The position numbers were made by a program, and so were the translations under genes. Source: Cynocephalus volans (taxonomy: Eukaryota > Chordata > Mammalia > Dermoptera > Cynocephalidae). Taken from it: a stretch of 64,000 nucleotides of DNA. The notes beneath the pieces were generated by a model. That model worked only from the letters and a program-made list of their open reading frames with translations. It did no database searches and had not been told where the DNA came from. The stretch is from NCBI RefSeq assembly GCF_027409185.1, contig NC_084460.1, positions 151,487,569-151,551,568 of the forward strand, given 5' to 3'. How positions within the stretch are numbered: position 1 is the stretch's first letter; every line of letters begins with the position of its first letter. Shown here piece after piece: positions 55,301-63,790 of the stretch.

Positions 55301-58300
55301 AAGGGGGGAAAGAAGAAAAGAAGGAATTGGTAAAGGGGCATGAAATCAACTATATTGCATATTGATAAATTAAAATAATAAAAAAAAAAAGAAAAAAAGA
55401 AACTGATTTAAAGGAGATGATGACAGATTCTGTTTGGAATCTCTAATTTTAGGTACTTTGGAACTTCCAGGTGCAGATATTCAACAAATTGTTGGATATA
55501 CTGATATTGGTCTGAAATTTAAAAAAATACATCTAAAGATACAAATTTCAGACTCATCAGCACTGAAGCTGTAACTAAAATAAGAATGGATAAGATCGTG
55601 TAGGGAAAGAGTATACAGTTAGAACAGTGGTAGCCCAAGATGGAAGCAAGAAGAACACTAACATTTAAGAGGTAGGTTAAAAAAGAAGAGAAGAGAAAAA
55701 AGAAAATCTGAAAGGAGAAAGAAAAGGAGTGGTCAGAGGAGTCTGAGGGAAATTAAGAGAGTGTTATGCCATGGAAGCCAAGAGAATTTTGTAGAAGTTA
55801 TCATCAGAATTGAATGCAAAACAAAGGTCCAAGAAATGATAACTAAAATGACCATTGGATTTAATGATCTAGAAGTCACTGACTATCTAAGCAAGATATC
55901 ATTACATAAGATGCAAAGCAAACTGCTGTAGAATTGGGGTGTCTGAGAAATAAAGTGGAGATAGGACATGTCACTATTTGCAAGGAGTCTTCAAGAGGTT
56001 TAGATGAAGAACAAAAGGAGATTGGACTACACTTTCTAAGAAATGCTGGGTCCAAGGAGAGTCAGTAAAATGAGAGTTATTTCCAGTTCTACCACAACTA
56101 GAAATTAAAGTTCTACTACTACAAAGCCTTAGAGAAACAAGTGTGGTTTGCACACAAAAGACAAACATTGCATGCTACCTACCAAAAGGTGAGAATTCCA
56201 TGTACTTAACAAGAACAACAAAATTAAGCTGTGCCAAGGATCGATCTCCAATTAAAAAAAAAAAATAACAAAGATAATATTCACAGGGATCAAGTCCTGG
56301 CTCTCCTACTTTGTAGCTGTATGATCTGGGCAAGTTGCTTAGTCCCTTGCCTCTCAATTTCCTCATCTATAAAATGGGGATAATAATAGTACTTATTGCA
56401 TAAGTTTTATGAGAAATAAGATACTGCATGCAAAATGCTTACCACAGTGCTGCCTTAGAGTAGGAACTCAAATTTATCTTTACTGGGGACAACAGACAAA
56501 AATTATATACTGCTTAAAGAACTTCACTTTTTAAGAGGCATGTTCAGTTCATTTTTGACAAGTCCTCATGGCATCCTGATTTTACAGGTTCATAATTAGC
56601 TTCAATAAATAGGTCACTATTAGTCCACATGGGGGGGGGACACTGTAGATAAACACATTACACTAAATATATGTATGTATTCTATAAGTCAGTAAAAGGA
56701 AATCCAAGCACTCAATTGTGATTTTAAATTCTAAAGAATCCTCTTCAAGGGCATTGAAGTACAACTCTCATTAATTTCTGTAACAAAGTATACACTACAG
56801 AGACTTGTTCATCTTTGTGTCAAAAATGAATTAAACATAACTCTGAATAGTAATAAGTGCTGTAATGTTGTCTCCCTTTTTAATTTACATGTGCAGTAGT
56901 CTTTAATGACACAGTATATAACTCTTCCAGCCAATCCAAAGAAACAAAAAGATTCAATTATTCCCCAGATCTACAAGCAGTTATATTTCCCTTATATATC
57001 AGAATTTCATTACTGCAGAAACATAAAAAGTCAGCATACAGTAAAAGATCTTATGATCAATAATCAACATGTTCAAGTATCTGAGAGAAATGCATAAAAA
57101 TACATTAAATTTCATAATATATAGCCTTATTACTGCTAAGAATGCTGTCACCTTTTAAACAAAACAACAACAACAAAAAACCTTCCTTTCAATAAAACAA
57201 GGAGTAAAACATCAGTAAAACTCTATATCAAAATAATGAAAATACACATCAATTAAAATGTCAGTAAGTGATTTGAGTTGACATGATAATTTAAGAAAAT
57301 ATCAAGTATGCAACTTGGTAGTTATAGTAAATGTACATGGTGGCCAAATATACATTCAGAAATTTCACACATAGATCTTTAATTTAGTGACACAGTTCCT
57401 AGCAAAAGTCCTTAAGACTTTTTCCCCCCACAAATAAGTCTATTCAGCAAAAACATTATTTCTTGGAGGAATTAACTTGACCACAAATGAGTATACAGTT
57501 AAACATCCTCAGTGCACATCCTCATTGTCTTTTCTTTTTTCCTCTTCTCTACACTTTAAATAGTCATGGGATAGCCAAAAGCAGCAGGAAGCATGGAACA
57601 GAGATTTATGTCTTAGAAAATATTTGACAGGTATTAAGCAATTAAAACTATAATGTTTGGTTTTTAATGTTGAAAAAAATTAATTCAGTTTGTAACATCA
57701 CAGTAAAGAGATGAAATCATTTTTCCTTTATTTAGTAAAATCTCCCTACATAAAGCTAAACAGCAAGAAAAATTCTCACTGTATAAAAATTAAACATGAA
57801 AATAAGCCTCCCCACCCCCACTTCAGAATTCTACGCAATAACTGTACTGAAACACTAAAGTGCCATATTAAAAATTAAACAGCATTCTCAGAAAAAAAAA
57901 CACATAAAACCTATTTCACATAATTGTATTACATCATATACCAAGTTGGTAGTTATTCCAGGTATTGTAAATGATATTTATCAATTAATAAAGTCAATAC
58001 CCCCCCCCCAATTTTTTCTCAGTCACTCAGAATAAGCATAACTATTATGCTACGTGATAAATTAGAGGTAAAACAGTATTATGTGCTGAAGTGAAGGGTA
58101 AAGTGGCAGGGTCCAGATATCTTTGAGATCCTCCCCAAAATAATTTTGCCAGCATTGCAATAGTCAACACAAAGGAATGAAGGAGTTACCCCCAGGTCCG
58201 GATGGAGCACTGTTTGTACCAATCACTGTCTAGCTACTACTGCTCCTTTTGTGGCAGAGCTAGACCTTTACAAAGAAGTGATTCTTTGGTTGAATCAGCA

Positions 58301-59184
58301 ACAACCTAGACTCAACATGTAATGGGAAACAATTTTTTTTTTTAAATTTTGAATAAATTTAATTCCTGGTAGCAGTCAACGAAAATATCAACACTAATTA
58401 ATGAGTGTTATATAAATGTACTTAAAAGGCATTGCATATGAACACCAGAAAACTTGTACATTCACTTTTTTCCCTAAGATGACATTGAGCTAAATGTATG
58501 AAACAAAGCAAGAACCTTTAAAAGTTAAACTTCTATGCAGATAATACCTATCATACCACATCTTTTACTTTAGTTAGCAAAAGATAATCATAAGGGAGAA
58601 AAATCCATTATGAACTAAATGCAGGTCCTTGGGTTTCTTTTCTTTTTCTACTGTATTCAATCAAGAAGCATTTGTTTCACATCTCTTGATGCGGTGTTCT
58701 TACCAGAGAACCTGCCCAGACCCAATTTCATTTTCTAACTGGAGCCTGTTACCCCCTCCCCCAGCTCCAACACACAAGTTTCCTGTTTGGATGCCTAGAA
58801 GAAGTAGTACATCTTCAAACTGAAGGAGCAGCCAACAAGAAATTCACCAAATCACTAAGTCTAAGGGCCAGCAGCACCCCGCCTCCTCGGAAAGCTCAGG
58901 AGCCAGCTAAAGAAAAATCGAGGGTGGGGGGAGCGTTATCAGAGGGAAGAAACCAATTTGCCCAGGTGAGGTTGAGGTGGAGAGAATGAGAATAGGGAAG
59001 CAGACAGGTGACGCAGCGAGGGCGGTCACCTGTGGGGCGACTTGATCCAGCCCCGCCCCTAGGGACAGCAGCCAAAATCGCGTCCGGAAGCCCCCAAAAG
59101 AACCCGGGGAAAGGCAGAGCTGGGCTTTTTGAGCCAGGCCTCGAACTCACCATCCACGGTTTTCTTCTTGAAGAGGGACGCCAT
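34220..59184 (-). CDS. CHMP2B: CHMP2B (ESCRT-III subunit), complete six-exon gene
   Basis: Charged multivesicular body protein 2B, a Snf7-family subunit of ESCRT-III that helps cut membrane necks at late endosomes and recruits VPS4. On the - strand the coding exons are 59184-59151, 44064-43973, 39274-39080, 35097-34995, 34627-34521 and 34330-34220: 642 nt, 213 residues plus stop, the human length. It opens MASLFKKKTVDDVIK, continues as a basic N-terminal helical core, then an acidic region (DIFEGSDDEEES), and ends in the MIT-interacting motif EEIERQLKALGVD that binds VPS4. The start lies in strong context (A at -3, G at +4). All introns are GT/AG. Substitutions from human (by recall) are conservative: ACRVLA for ACKVLA, and TIDDIFEGS for TLDDIFDGS. 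The promoter is a CpG island. Confidence 0.97.
34521..34627 (-). CDS. CHMP2B: CHMP2B coding exon 5
   Basis: 107 nt coding I-N-D-T-I-D-D-I-F-E-G-S, the acidic run D-D-E-E-E-S, and V-L-D-E-I-G-I-E-I-S-G-K. Acceptor CCCCAG|tcaatg; the donor is the weak-looking AAAG|gtgtga. Reading past the donor gives one Val codon and TGA. Confidence 0.96.
34628..34994 (-). other. CHMP2B: CHMP2B intron 4
   Basis: 367 nt, AT-rich, with a (TA)n run near 34890-34910. No other feature. Confidence 0.8.
34995..35097 (-). CDS. CHMP2B: CHMP2B coding exon 4
   Basis: 103 nt for TMQAVNKKMDPQKTLQ through M-E-M-T-E-E-M plus one base; acceptor TTTAAAG|accatg, donor ATGA|gtaagt. No break seen. Confidence 0.96.
36003..36404 (+). 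mobile_element. Solo MaLR LTR (MST/THE type)
   Basis: Starts TGATAGAGTTTGGATGTGTT and ends ATAAAACAGACTAATACA; contains GAGTCATGGGGGCAGATCCC and TATAAATTACCCAGTTTCAGG. Flanked by a perfect 5-bp duplication ATGTG (35998-36002, 36405-36409). Confidence 0.88.
36405..36600 (+). repeat. L2 fragment
   Basis: TTAGAATGCTCTTCTCCATT and CTTTGGGAAGTAGCCTTTGAC correspond to the L2 region that reads GGAATGCTCTTCC and GAGGCCTTCCCTGAC. Confidence 0.6.
36709..36783 (+). mobile_element. Mariner-like hairpin MITE, copy 1
   Basis: About 75 bp with near-perfect terminal inverted repeats: GGTACTTCAAAAAGTTCATGG on the left, CCATGAACTCTTTGAAGTACC on the right, one mismatch. The loop carries TTCATATTATCTTTCAATTC. 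Confidence 0.8.
36787..37160 (+). repeat. MIR followed by L2 3' end
   Basis: MIR at 36787-37010: CCATGCCAGGCACTATTCTA, CACTTGCCCAAGGTCACATA. L2 tail at 37050-37160: CTGTAAGCTCCATGAAGGTT and GAAGAAATATTTGCTGTGTG. Confidence 0.75.
37600..38250 (+). mobile_element. Tigger-type (pogo) DNA transposon derivative
   Basis: Ends CAATTGATCCTTATTATT and AATAATGGGAATCAACTG are inverted repeats; the left flank has the TA target, the right flank is CA. Inside, the frame at 37937-38128 resembles the CENP-B-like helix-turn-helix start of Tigger transposases (the R-L-G-M-S-D-S-A-F-G-C-E stretch) but is interrupted. So it is an internally deleted, inactive copy. Confidence 0.85.
37806..37853. repeat. 21-bp tandem duplication inside the Tigger copy
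   Basis: TTGTAAATGAGTGTCCTTTTT occurs twice in a row with a short spacer. One copy is normal for the element, so this is a later local duplication. Confidence 0.8.
38440..38555 (+). repeat. L2 3' end
   Basis: TGTAAACTCTGTGAAAGAAG, CTCATAGTATTTGATATAC and TTTATTAAATGATTG resemble an L2 tail. Confidence 0.55.
39080..39274 (-). CDS. CHMP2B: CHMP2B coding exon 3
   Basis: 195 nt, 65 codons in phase 0, from ELEIKKMAKIGNKEACRVLA to A-M-S-T-T-A-K. Acceptor CTCTTAG|gaatta, donor GCAAAA-type end AAA|gtaagt. It encodes the central helices of the Snf7 core. Confidence 0.97.
39275..43972 (-). other. CHMP2B: CHMP2B intron 2
   Basis: 4.7 kb, most of it one ancient sense-to-+ L1 (about 39600-43490), thus antisense to CHMP2B. 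43500-43972 is AT-rich with nothing recognised. Confidence 0.75.
39600..43490 (+). mobile_element. Ancient L1 (L1M-type), most of ORF2 and 3' UTR
   Basis: Degraded but colinear with L1: endonuclease region (about 39650-40250), RT region around 41060-42200 including a CGAGGCCAGCATTATTACC segment, the C-terminal region with ATGACCCAACAATCCACTTAG near 42930, and an L1M 3' UTR ending TACCTCAATAAAGCTGAGTTT near 43485. Many stops, no intact ORF. The 5' limit is approximate. Confidence 0.8.
43973..44064 (-). CDS. CHMP2B: CHMP2B coding exon 2
   Basis: 92 nt coding VIKEQNRELRGTQRAIIRDR then A-A-L-E-K-Q-E-K-Q-L; acceptor CTCTTAG|atgtga, donor CAGCTG|gtaagt. This is the basic first helix region used in membrane binding. 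Confidence 0.96.
44877..45340 (+). mobile_element. GC-rich solo LTR candidate
   Basis: Begins TGTTGAGAAAATGTAGG and ends CCTAGCTCTAACA, i.e. TG...CA. An upstream part carries two copies of a GCATGTGC(G/A)CCCAGGTGT unit (44952 and 44998), then a TATAAAGG box at 45034, then a CpG-rich transcribed-type region. This is the order of U3 enhancer repeats, promoter and R/U5. No clear flanking duplication, so the limits and family are uncertain. Confidence 0.55.
45500..45670 (+). repeat. MIR fragment
   Basis: TTAAATAACTTGTCCAAGGTCACATAGGTAGTAAG-type core (45588-45622) is the MIR right half. Confidence 0.75.
45727..46990 (+). mobile_element. Old L1, ORF2 3' part and 3' UTR
   Basis: ORF2-like from TCAAATGGTACTGGGACAAC through CCATATGACCCAGCAATTCC to a 3' UTR with GTTGCCAGGGGTTGGCAAA and TGATATTTCACCACAATTAAA. 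Frameshifted and stopped throughout. An intervening A tract is at 45970-45990. Confidence 0.82.
46992..47300 (+). mobile_element. Second L1 3' end with (CAAAA)n tail
   Basis: A G-rich tract (47122-47150) followed by CAATATACATACTAGCAATA-type 3' UTR and a (CAAAA)n tail at 47277-47300. Different subfamily from its left neighbour; the two L1 tails are tandem. Confidence 0.65.
47354..48131 (-). mobile_element. MLT1-type MaLR LTR, interrupted by another LTR
   Basis: Reverse-strand MaLR: TGTATTAGTTTACTAGGGCT, then AACAACAGAAATTTATTTTC, ending GGAACAATTCAGCCC at 47702. After the nested LTR the end CCCATAATA resumes at 48123. Confidence 0.8.
47703..48122 (+). mobile_element. MaLR LTR nested in the preceding LTR
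   Basis: TGCTATGGCCTAAATGTTTA to TGGACTAAGATA. Contains CCTCATGAATGGATTAATC and TACTCAGTTTCAGGTATTC. Flanks GCCCG (47698) and GCCCA (48123) are a 5-bp duplication with one change, placing its insertion after the MLT1 copy. Confidence 0.8.
48630..49290 (+). mobile_element. ERVL-type LTR
   Basis: Reads TTGTCCTGGGTTCCTGGCAC, CTAGCATACCTAATTATATG, CCAATGAGGGGACTCGG and TATAATAAACAGGAAATAGT, a recurrent eutherian ERVL LTR pattern (MLT2/LTR33-like; exact name not asserted). The limits are approximate. Confidence 0.65.
49918..50103 (-). mobile_element. Dimeric tRNA-Ile-derived SINE
   Basis: On the - strand two tRNA-like units in tandem: GTGGTGCTGATAACACCAAG with a B-box GGTTCGGATCC (complement of 50038-50048), then GGCCGGTTCGCTCA and GTGGTGCTGACAACACCAAG. 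The tail is A-rich at the 49918 side. Flanked by AGATTTTTCTTCC / AGATTTTCTTCC (49905, 50104), one indel apart. Similar to CYN SINEs of colugos. Confidence 0.88.
50340..50465 (+). repeat. L2-like 3' end
   Basis: TAGATTACAAGCTCTCTAAG, CTGTTCATTTGTATTCCCA and CATGCTAAATACTGTACC fit a diverged L2 tail. Confidence 0.5.
53505..53578 (-). mobile_element. Mariner-like hairpin MITE, copy 2
   Basis: GGTACTTCAAAAAGTTCATGG on the left and the inverted repeat (T)CTATGAACTTTTTGAAGTACC on the right. Its loop is the reverse complement of copy 1 at 36709, so the two sit in opposite orientation. Confidence 0.8.
54065..55395 (+). mobile_element. Composite retro-insertion with 14-bp flanking repeats
   Basis: Bounded by perfect AAAGAAACTGATTT at 54051-54064 and 55396-55409. 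Inside: an antisense L1 ORF2 scrap (54077-54160), about 1.1 kb of sequence I cannot assign, a SINE (54623-54800), and an L1-like 3' end with a G-rich tract and an A tail (55240-55395). Orientation is taken from the A tail. Confidence 0.6.
54623..54800 (-). mobile_element. Dimeric tRNA-Ile-derived SINE, second copy
   Basis: Same dimer as 49918-50103, with T-rich left end (A tail on -). Flanked by perfect TTCATTAATGTTTTC at 54608-54622 and 54805-54819. It lies inside the composite insertion, so it came later. Confidence 0.9.
56275..56470 (+). repeat. MIR
   Basis: GTAGCTGTATGATCTGGGCA, TTTCCTCATCTATAAAATGG, GGATAATAATAGTACTTATT and a GCATGCAAAATGCTTA tail: a fairly complete MIR. Confidence 0.85.
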
Positions 59185-60030
59185 GGTCAGGGACCGCACC
59201 CGGGCGGCCCGGTTCGGCCCGGTCCGGCCTGAAACTGGGAAACGACAGGAGGGAAAGGACAGGCCCTTGAAGGGTTCGGGGTGGCGGAGCGGAGGGGCAG
59301 GAGAAGAGGGCGGGGTCTCCAGGCAGGACCCGCGGAGGACGTATCAGCGAAGCTACCGCAGCCGCACCGCCCGGAGCTCAGGTGACCGGGAACTAAGACA
59401 CTTTTTGGAGAAGTCACTTCTAGGCGGCGCCTGCGCGTCGTGCTCTTGCGCCTGCGCACTGCGGCGCCTGAAGCCGCGGCCGTTGCCCTCACTTCGGCAG
59501 CTGCACGTTTCTCCCGCTTGTGGGGTCGCGGCGGGGCGAGTCAGGGGCTTGCGGGGTTACGAGAACGTGGGAGACGACGAGCGGTTGCAAGGGTCTTCCG
59601 TGCGCGGGTTCCGTGATGACTGCGGGGAGATGAGCCTTGCTTCCTGCTTTTCCTCCTGTCCCGAGGGAAGCTGGAATTAGGGGTTCCCAGGGCCTTAGGG
59701 CAAGTGTGGTCGTCCCAGAACCGCCTGGACCCACTCTGAACTGATGTATGACCGTCCTGTTGCTGTCTGTGTTATTACTTTCTTACGCGAATAAGTGCAG
59801 GGGCTGATGGACGTGCTGAGCTGCATACTCCGTAGGGGTTTGTCCCGCTGTTCACGCTCTTTTCTGCACTGACCCGGCTCGGTGATCTCCCGCCGCCCAC
59901 CTGCGCGACCCCCTCCGAGACCCGAGGCGTTCCACTGCCGCGCTGCGCCCCCTGGCTCAGACGACCCGCTGTGGGTCTCGGTATGCGGTGTTTAGGGGGT
60001 GAGGGTGACGCGGATTGGAAGGGAATGGGG
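58980..60030. promoter_or_regulatory. CHMP2B: CpG-island promoter of CHMP2B
   Basis: A sharp rise in G+C and CpG within otherwise AT-rich DNA, covering CHMP2B exon 1 and about 850 bp upstream. No TATA box. TGCGCCTGCGCA at 59447-59458 is a full palindromic NRF1-type site and GCGCCTGCGCG at 59427-59437 a second one; CCGGAAG at 59084-59090 (intron 1) is ETS-like. This fits a housekeeping, probably bidirectional, promoter. Open frames in this block (for example 59129-59680 on +) follow from its GC content and match no recognised protein. Confidence 0.8.
59151..59184 (-). CDS. CHMP2B: CHMP2B coding exon 1
   Basis: 34 coding nt for MASLFKKKTVD plus one base; donor GATG|gtgagt running down from 59150. 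The ATG complement is at 59182-59184 in the context GACCATGG. The 5' UTR lies above it in the CpG island, probably starting around 59300-59400. Confidence 0.95.
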
Positions 60031-60039
60031 AGCAAGTTT

Positions 60040-60760
60040 CTTAATGCAACACTTTTTGTTTAATGTTCTTGGCTGAAAGCATGAAGAAAAAAACTTACCT
60101 ATTTGAATACCGGTTTAAATGTCTCCAACTCTGTGTCTTGATTTCTTGTAATTTCTCAAGAAAAATTCATGGCTCTACTGCGAGCTTATCAGAATGTCAC
60201 ACAGCTGTTACGTTGGTGTTTGTGGGGAAAAAAAGCTCCATATCATGTTAAAGGGAAAACGGTAATGAATTATTTAAAGAATCCTTGCGCGTATAAATAT
60301 CAATACGGAAAATATAATCTTGTGTTTGTATGTGTATACGTGTATACACACATGAATATATTATGTCGCCATTTCGAAATTTTGCTTTGAGCTTTTTTCT
60401 CTATCTACTGCTGCATTAAGCAACACTGCCTTCCACAGGATAAAAATAAAAGCATTTTTTCAAAGATATGATTTTTTATATGGAAGACGCTCCAATAATA
60501 GTGTCAGTGATATCAGTCACTTCTGGATTTGTGAATCATGTCTCAAGAATCTTTAAGTGTTTAAGACTATCAGACTTGCCTTCCCCATTTTTTTCCCTTC
60601 ATAGGATATCAAAGTGCCCTTGGCCACTTTATAATCCTGCTGCTGCTTCTAAAGTTTAGCTAAGAGTCTGTTCAAGAAAACTTTCTCAGAATGAAATAAT
60701 GATATACTATACAAGATATAATTGTCTTGCTCTTCCTCAAAATTTTTTCTTTGTTTTGGG
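60040..60760. other. Upstream flank of CHMP2B, possible divergent exon
   Basis: AT-rich. A short frame at 60169-60255 begins M-A-L-L-R-A-Y-Q-N-V and ends at a GTAATG donor-like site; an AG preceded by a pyrimidine-rich run lies just upstream (about 60161). It could be an exon of a divergent transcript, but no protein is recognised. Confidence 0.2.
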
Positions 60761-61420
60761 TTTTTTTTTTTTTTTCTTTTTTTCTTTTTTTTTAGATATT
60801 GCGGAAAGATGAAGTAAGGAAACATTAGGAAAAAATAGACTAGTTAGACTTGGTCTCCGCACCCAAGGCCTGGCCTTTGCTGGCTCGCTGTCAAAAAGGC
60901 AGTTTGCTCTGACTGCCTGTTCTAATGAATGGCACAGAGCTTGCTTGAATGCATGAGAAGCAATAAGCTGTTATGTGTGTAGTAATGGTACTCCTCCCTG
61001 CTGCAGTCACCCTTGTTTTATTACTCCTACACAATCCCCCCCACTAACCCAATTGTAACAGTTGGGAAAATGCCAAAATACTTAGCAGCAACCATATGGA
61101 AGACCCTCCAAAAGTGCACAGCAGGAGCTAAAGACAGGGCTTGTTCATTGCAATAAAGACAAAATAGAAATATGTACTATTTAACTCAGTACTCTAATAG
61201 CTCGATTCTCCCACAGTTTGAAGCTGGCTGATATGCGGCTGATAAGCACCAGTCTGGCTCGCATCCGTGTTCTTGTTAGTTGGTGGCCAAACTGTATCCA
61301 TATATGTTTTGTATATCACTCTGTATTTGAAGGGCATGGTGCGCTTAAATATTGTTGAGATTTGGGACACCAAGAAGCTGTAAACTAGAATACAATGGTA
61401 GTCTTCATTTCTTTACAACC
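60760..61420 (-). repeat. Unassigned block led by a T tract
   Basis: A T/C tract at 60758-60795 followed by about 600 bp of more balanced composition ending near CAAGAAGCTGTAAACTAG. This looks like a retro-inserted sequence in antisense with its A tail at the left, but no parent gene or family is recognised and no clear flanking duplication was found. Confidence 0.3.
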
Positions 61421-61589
61421 ACCAGTGTCACACACAAACTCACTAAATCAACAAAATATATATTAGCATAAAGGATAGAGAAAACATTTAAATTTTATTC
61501 GTTTTAAATCCCATCAAGAAATAACAAATTAATATCCTATGGCCACATCATTATCACTCGACACTCTTCCTCCAAATTGCTCGTACAGT

Positions 61590-62640
61590 GAAAAGTATTT
61601 ATTAAATACCTAATGACACATACCATGCTATGTGCTGGGGACATACCAGTGAAGAAACAGTTCCTCTTTTACTTACTACCTTCCTACCAGTTTTTTCATC
61701 TCTTCTCACTCACTTGTTCATCACAGGGAGGCAGGCTCTGGTGCAGTATAAAAAAGAACTCTTAAAACCAGAGCTATTCTAAAATAGGAGTGGTACGGCA
61801 TGAGGTAGTGAGTTCCTTGTCACTGAAGTGTTCAAGAAAGAGCAGGTTGTTAAAGACAGGATTCCTTTAAATAATCAAAGCCTTAATTAGAATATTTCTA
61901 AGATTCCTTTAAAATCTGAAATTGTATTATGAAGAGAATATAGCTTAGGCCAAATACCTTGTTGTGTGGTGTTTCACACACTGCAGATAATACCACCAAC
62001 TCTTGTTGGCTTTACCTTTAAAAATATGATAAAGCCAATGAATATAGCATTCACACTATTTTGAATCATCCCAGCACAGGTAACCTTCTTCTCTGTCCTA
62101 CATCATTACCACCTCTTGTTTCCCTGCTTCCATCCTTACTCCCAAGGCTATTGTCTCTACATAACAGAATGATCCTATTAAAATGTGAATTAAATCATGT
62201 TATTCTGTTTCTCCAAAAGAGATCAACATATTCTCAATACTTATGTCTGGACTACACACACGCATACACTCACTCACTCACTCACCTGTTCTACAGGTTA
62301 AACTTCTGGTGATTCATTTGTTCAATGTCTTACTTTTTACCATCCAGATTGCCCTTCTGATTATTTCCCTTCATTATTTGTCACCCAGGTGGAGCATTAT
62401 TGTTTAGGTGTGACCTTAGAATTATGTGATCTATTACCTCTCTTGTTCTGTACACTGTACTAATATTTCTGATAGTACACTCTGTGATTGCATCAGCAGT
62501 TTTGATAATAGTGTTCATTGAATGACATCAAACTTTTCATTAAGTAAAACTTTTAGCACTTTTTAAAAACAAATCCTACTTAGTTCTCCCCATTCTATAC
62601 TTGATTAATGAATAATTTTAACCTAAATACAGGACTTTCC
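61590..62640 (+). repeat. L2 fragments
   Basis: 61600-61700 (CCATGCTATGTGCTGGGGAC) and 62080-62560 (GAATGATCCTATTAAAATGTG and following) resemble L2. (CACT)n at 62266-62286. No gene seen. Confidence 0.45.
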
Positions 62641-63139
62641 ATTCATCATCTAGAGCCATTCATTCATCTTAGTATTGTACTTATAAAAACTTTTGAGGCA
62701 TTGTAGCTACCTATGAATCCATTCAAACTAGGTCATCAAGACTTTATTTAACTTTTATTTTTAAGGCCTTTAAAAATTTTTGTAATCTTTAGTAAGACAG
62801 AAAGTCTTCTGATACCAAGGTACAATATGCCTATGTTATATTCATATCCTATAAATTATAGAGACCATTAAAATAAAAAAATGGGTTTAGTTTGGCAAAC
62901 TTTATTCTTGGGGAAACAGCATTCACTTGACATGATCAACATTTTCTTTCCTAAGCATTAATAAAATATAATTTAATTATCTACTGAATATTGTTTCCTG
63001 GAGTATTTCATAATATGGTTTCCTTCTCCTTGAAAACTGGAATTTGCCATTGTTTAGTTTTTTGGTATCCTGGGTTATAATTTGAATGGATGCCCTCTTT
63101 TGCTCTTTTGGATTTTGAAGGCAGATGAGATCACGGTGG

Positions 63140-63790
63140 AGAGCACTGACTCTAGACATAGACTGCCTGCGTGTGTAACCAAGCCTGTGGTTTTCTAGCT
63201 ATTACCCCTGGGCCAAGTCACTGAAGCTCTCCATGTTCATTTCATCACATGTGTGATAGGGATAATATTAGTAGTATCTTCATATAACTGTTGCAAGGAT
63301 TAAATGAATTAATATTTGTAAAACACTCAGGGTAGTGCCTGACACATAATGTCTTAGTCTGTTTGTGCTGCTATAACAAAATAGCAGAGACTAGGTAATG
63401 TAAAAATAGTAGAAATTTATTTCTCATGGTTTTAGAGGCTAGAAAGCCCGAGATCAAGGCACCAGCAAGTTCAGTGTCTGGTGAGGGCTGTTCTCTGCTT
63501 CCGAGAGGACACCTTGGTGCTGCCTCTTCCAGAGAAGATGAACACTGTGTTCTCACATGGCAGAAGGGACAGAGGGCAAAAGGGAGGGAGGCAGCTTCAT
63601 AGCACCTCTTTTAGAAGGGTGCTAATCCATTCATGAGGGCTCCATCCTCATGACTGAATCACCTCCTAAAGAACCACCTCTTCACACTATTACATTGGCA
63701 GTTAGGTTTCAACATATAAATTTTGGGGGACACATTCAGACCCTGGCACATAATAACCACTCAAAAGGTGTTAGCTGTATTGTTCTCAGC
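63140..63790 (+). repeat. MIR split by a MaLR LTR
   Basis: MIR 63140-63349 (CCTGGGCCAAGTCACTGAAG, GGATTAAATGAATTAATATT, AGTGCCTGACACATAA) resumes after the LTR at 63749 as CATAATAACCACTCAAAAGG. Confidence 0.8.
63350..63748 (-). mobile_element. MaLR LTR in a MIR, 5-bp TSD
   Basis: 399 bp: TGTCTTAGTCTGTTTGTGCT to CAGACCCTGGCA, i.e. TG...CA on both strands. Target duplication CATAA at 63345-63349 and 63749-63753. Wording of a reversed MaLR (AACAAAATAGCAGAGACTAG, TTCATGAGGGCTCCATCCTC). Confidence 0.88.

Larger units (their letters stand above)
44065..59150 (-). other. CHMP2B: CHMP2B intron 1
   Basis: 15 kb, the largest intron, rich in LTRs, L1 tails and SINEs listed separately. 50480-54050 and 56480-58950 contain little recognisable: AT-rich sequence, a mariner-like MITE, and short open frames with no domain. 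Confidence 0.75.

Noticed and set aside
59129-59680. 183-codon open frame on + in the CpG island
   Set aside because: Overlaps CHMP2B exon 1 in antisense, is Arg/Gly/Ser-rich as expected for GC-rich DNA, and has no recognised domain.
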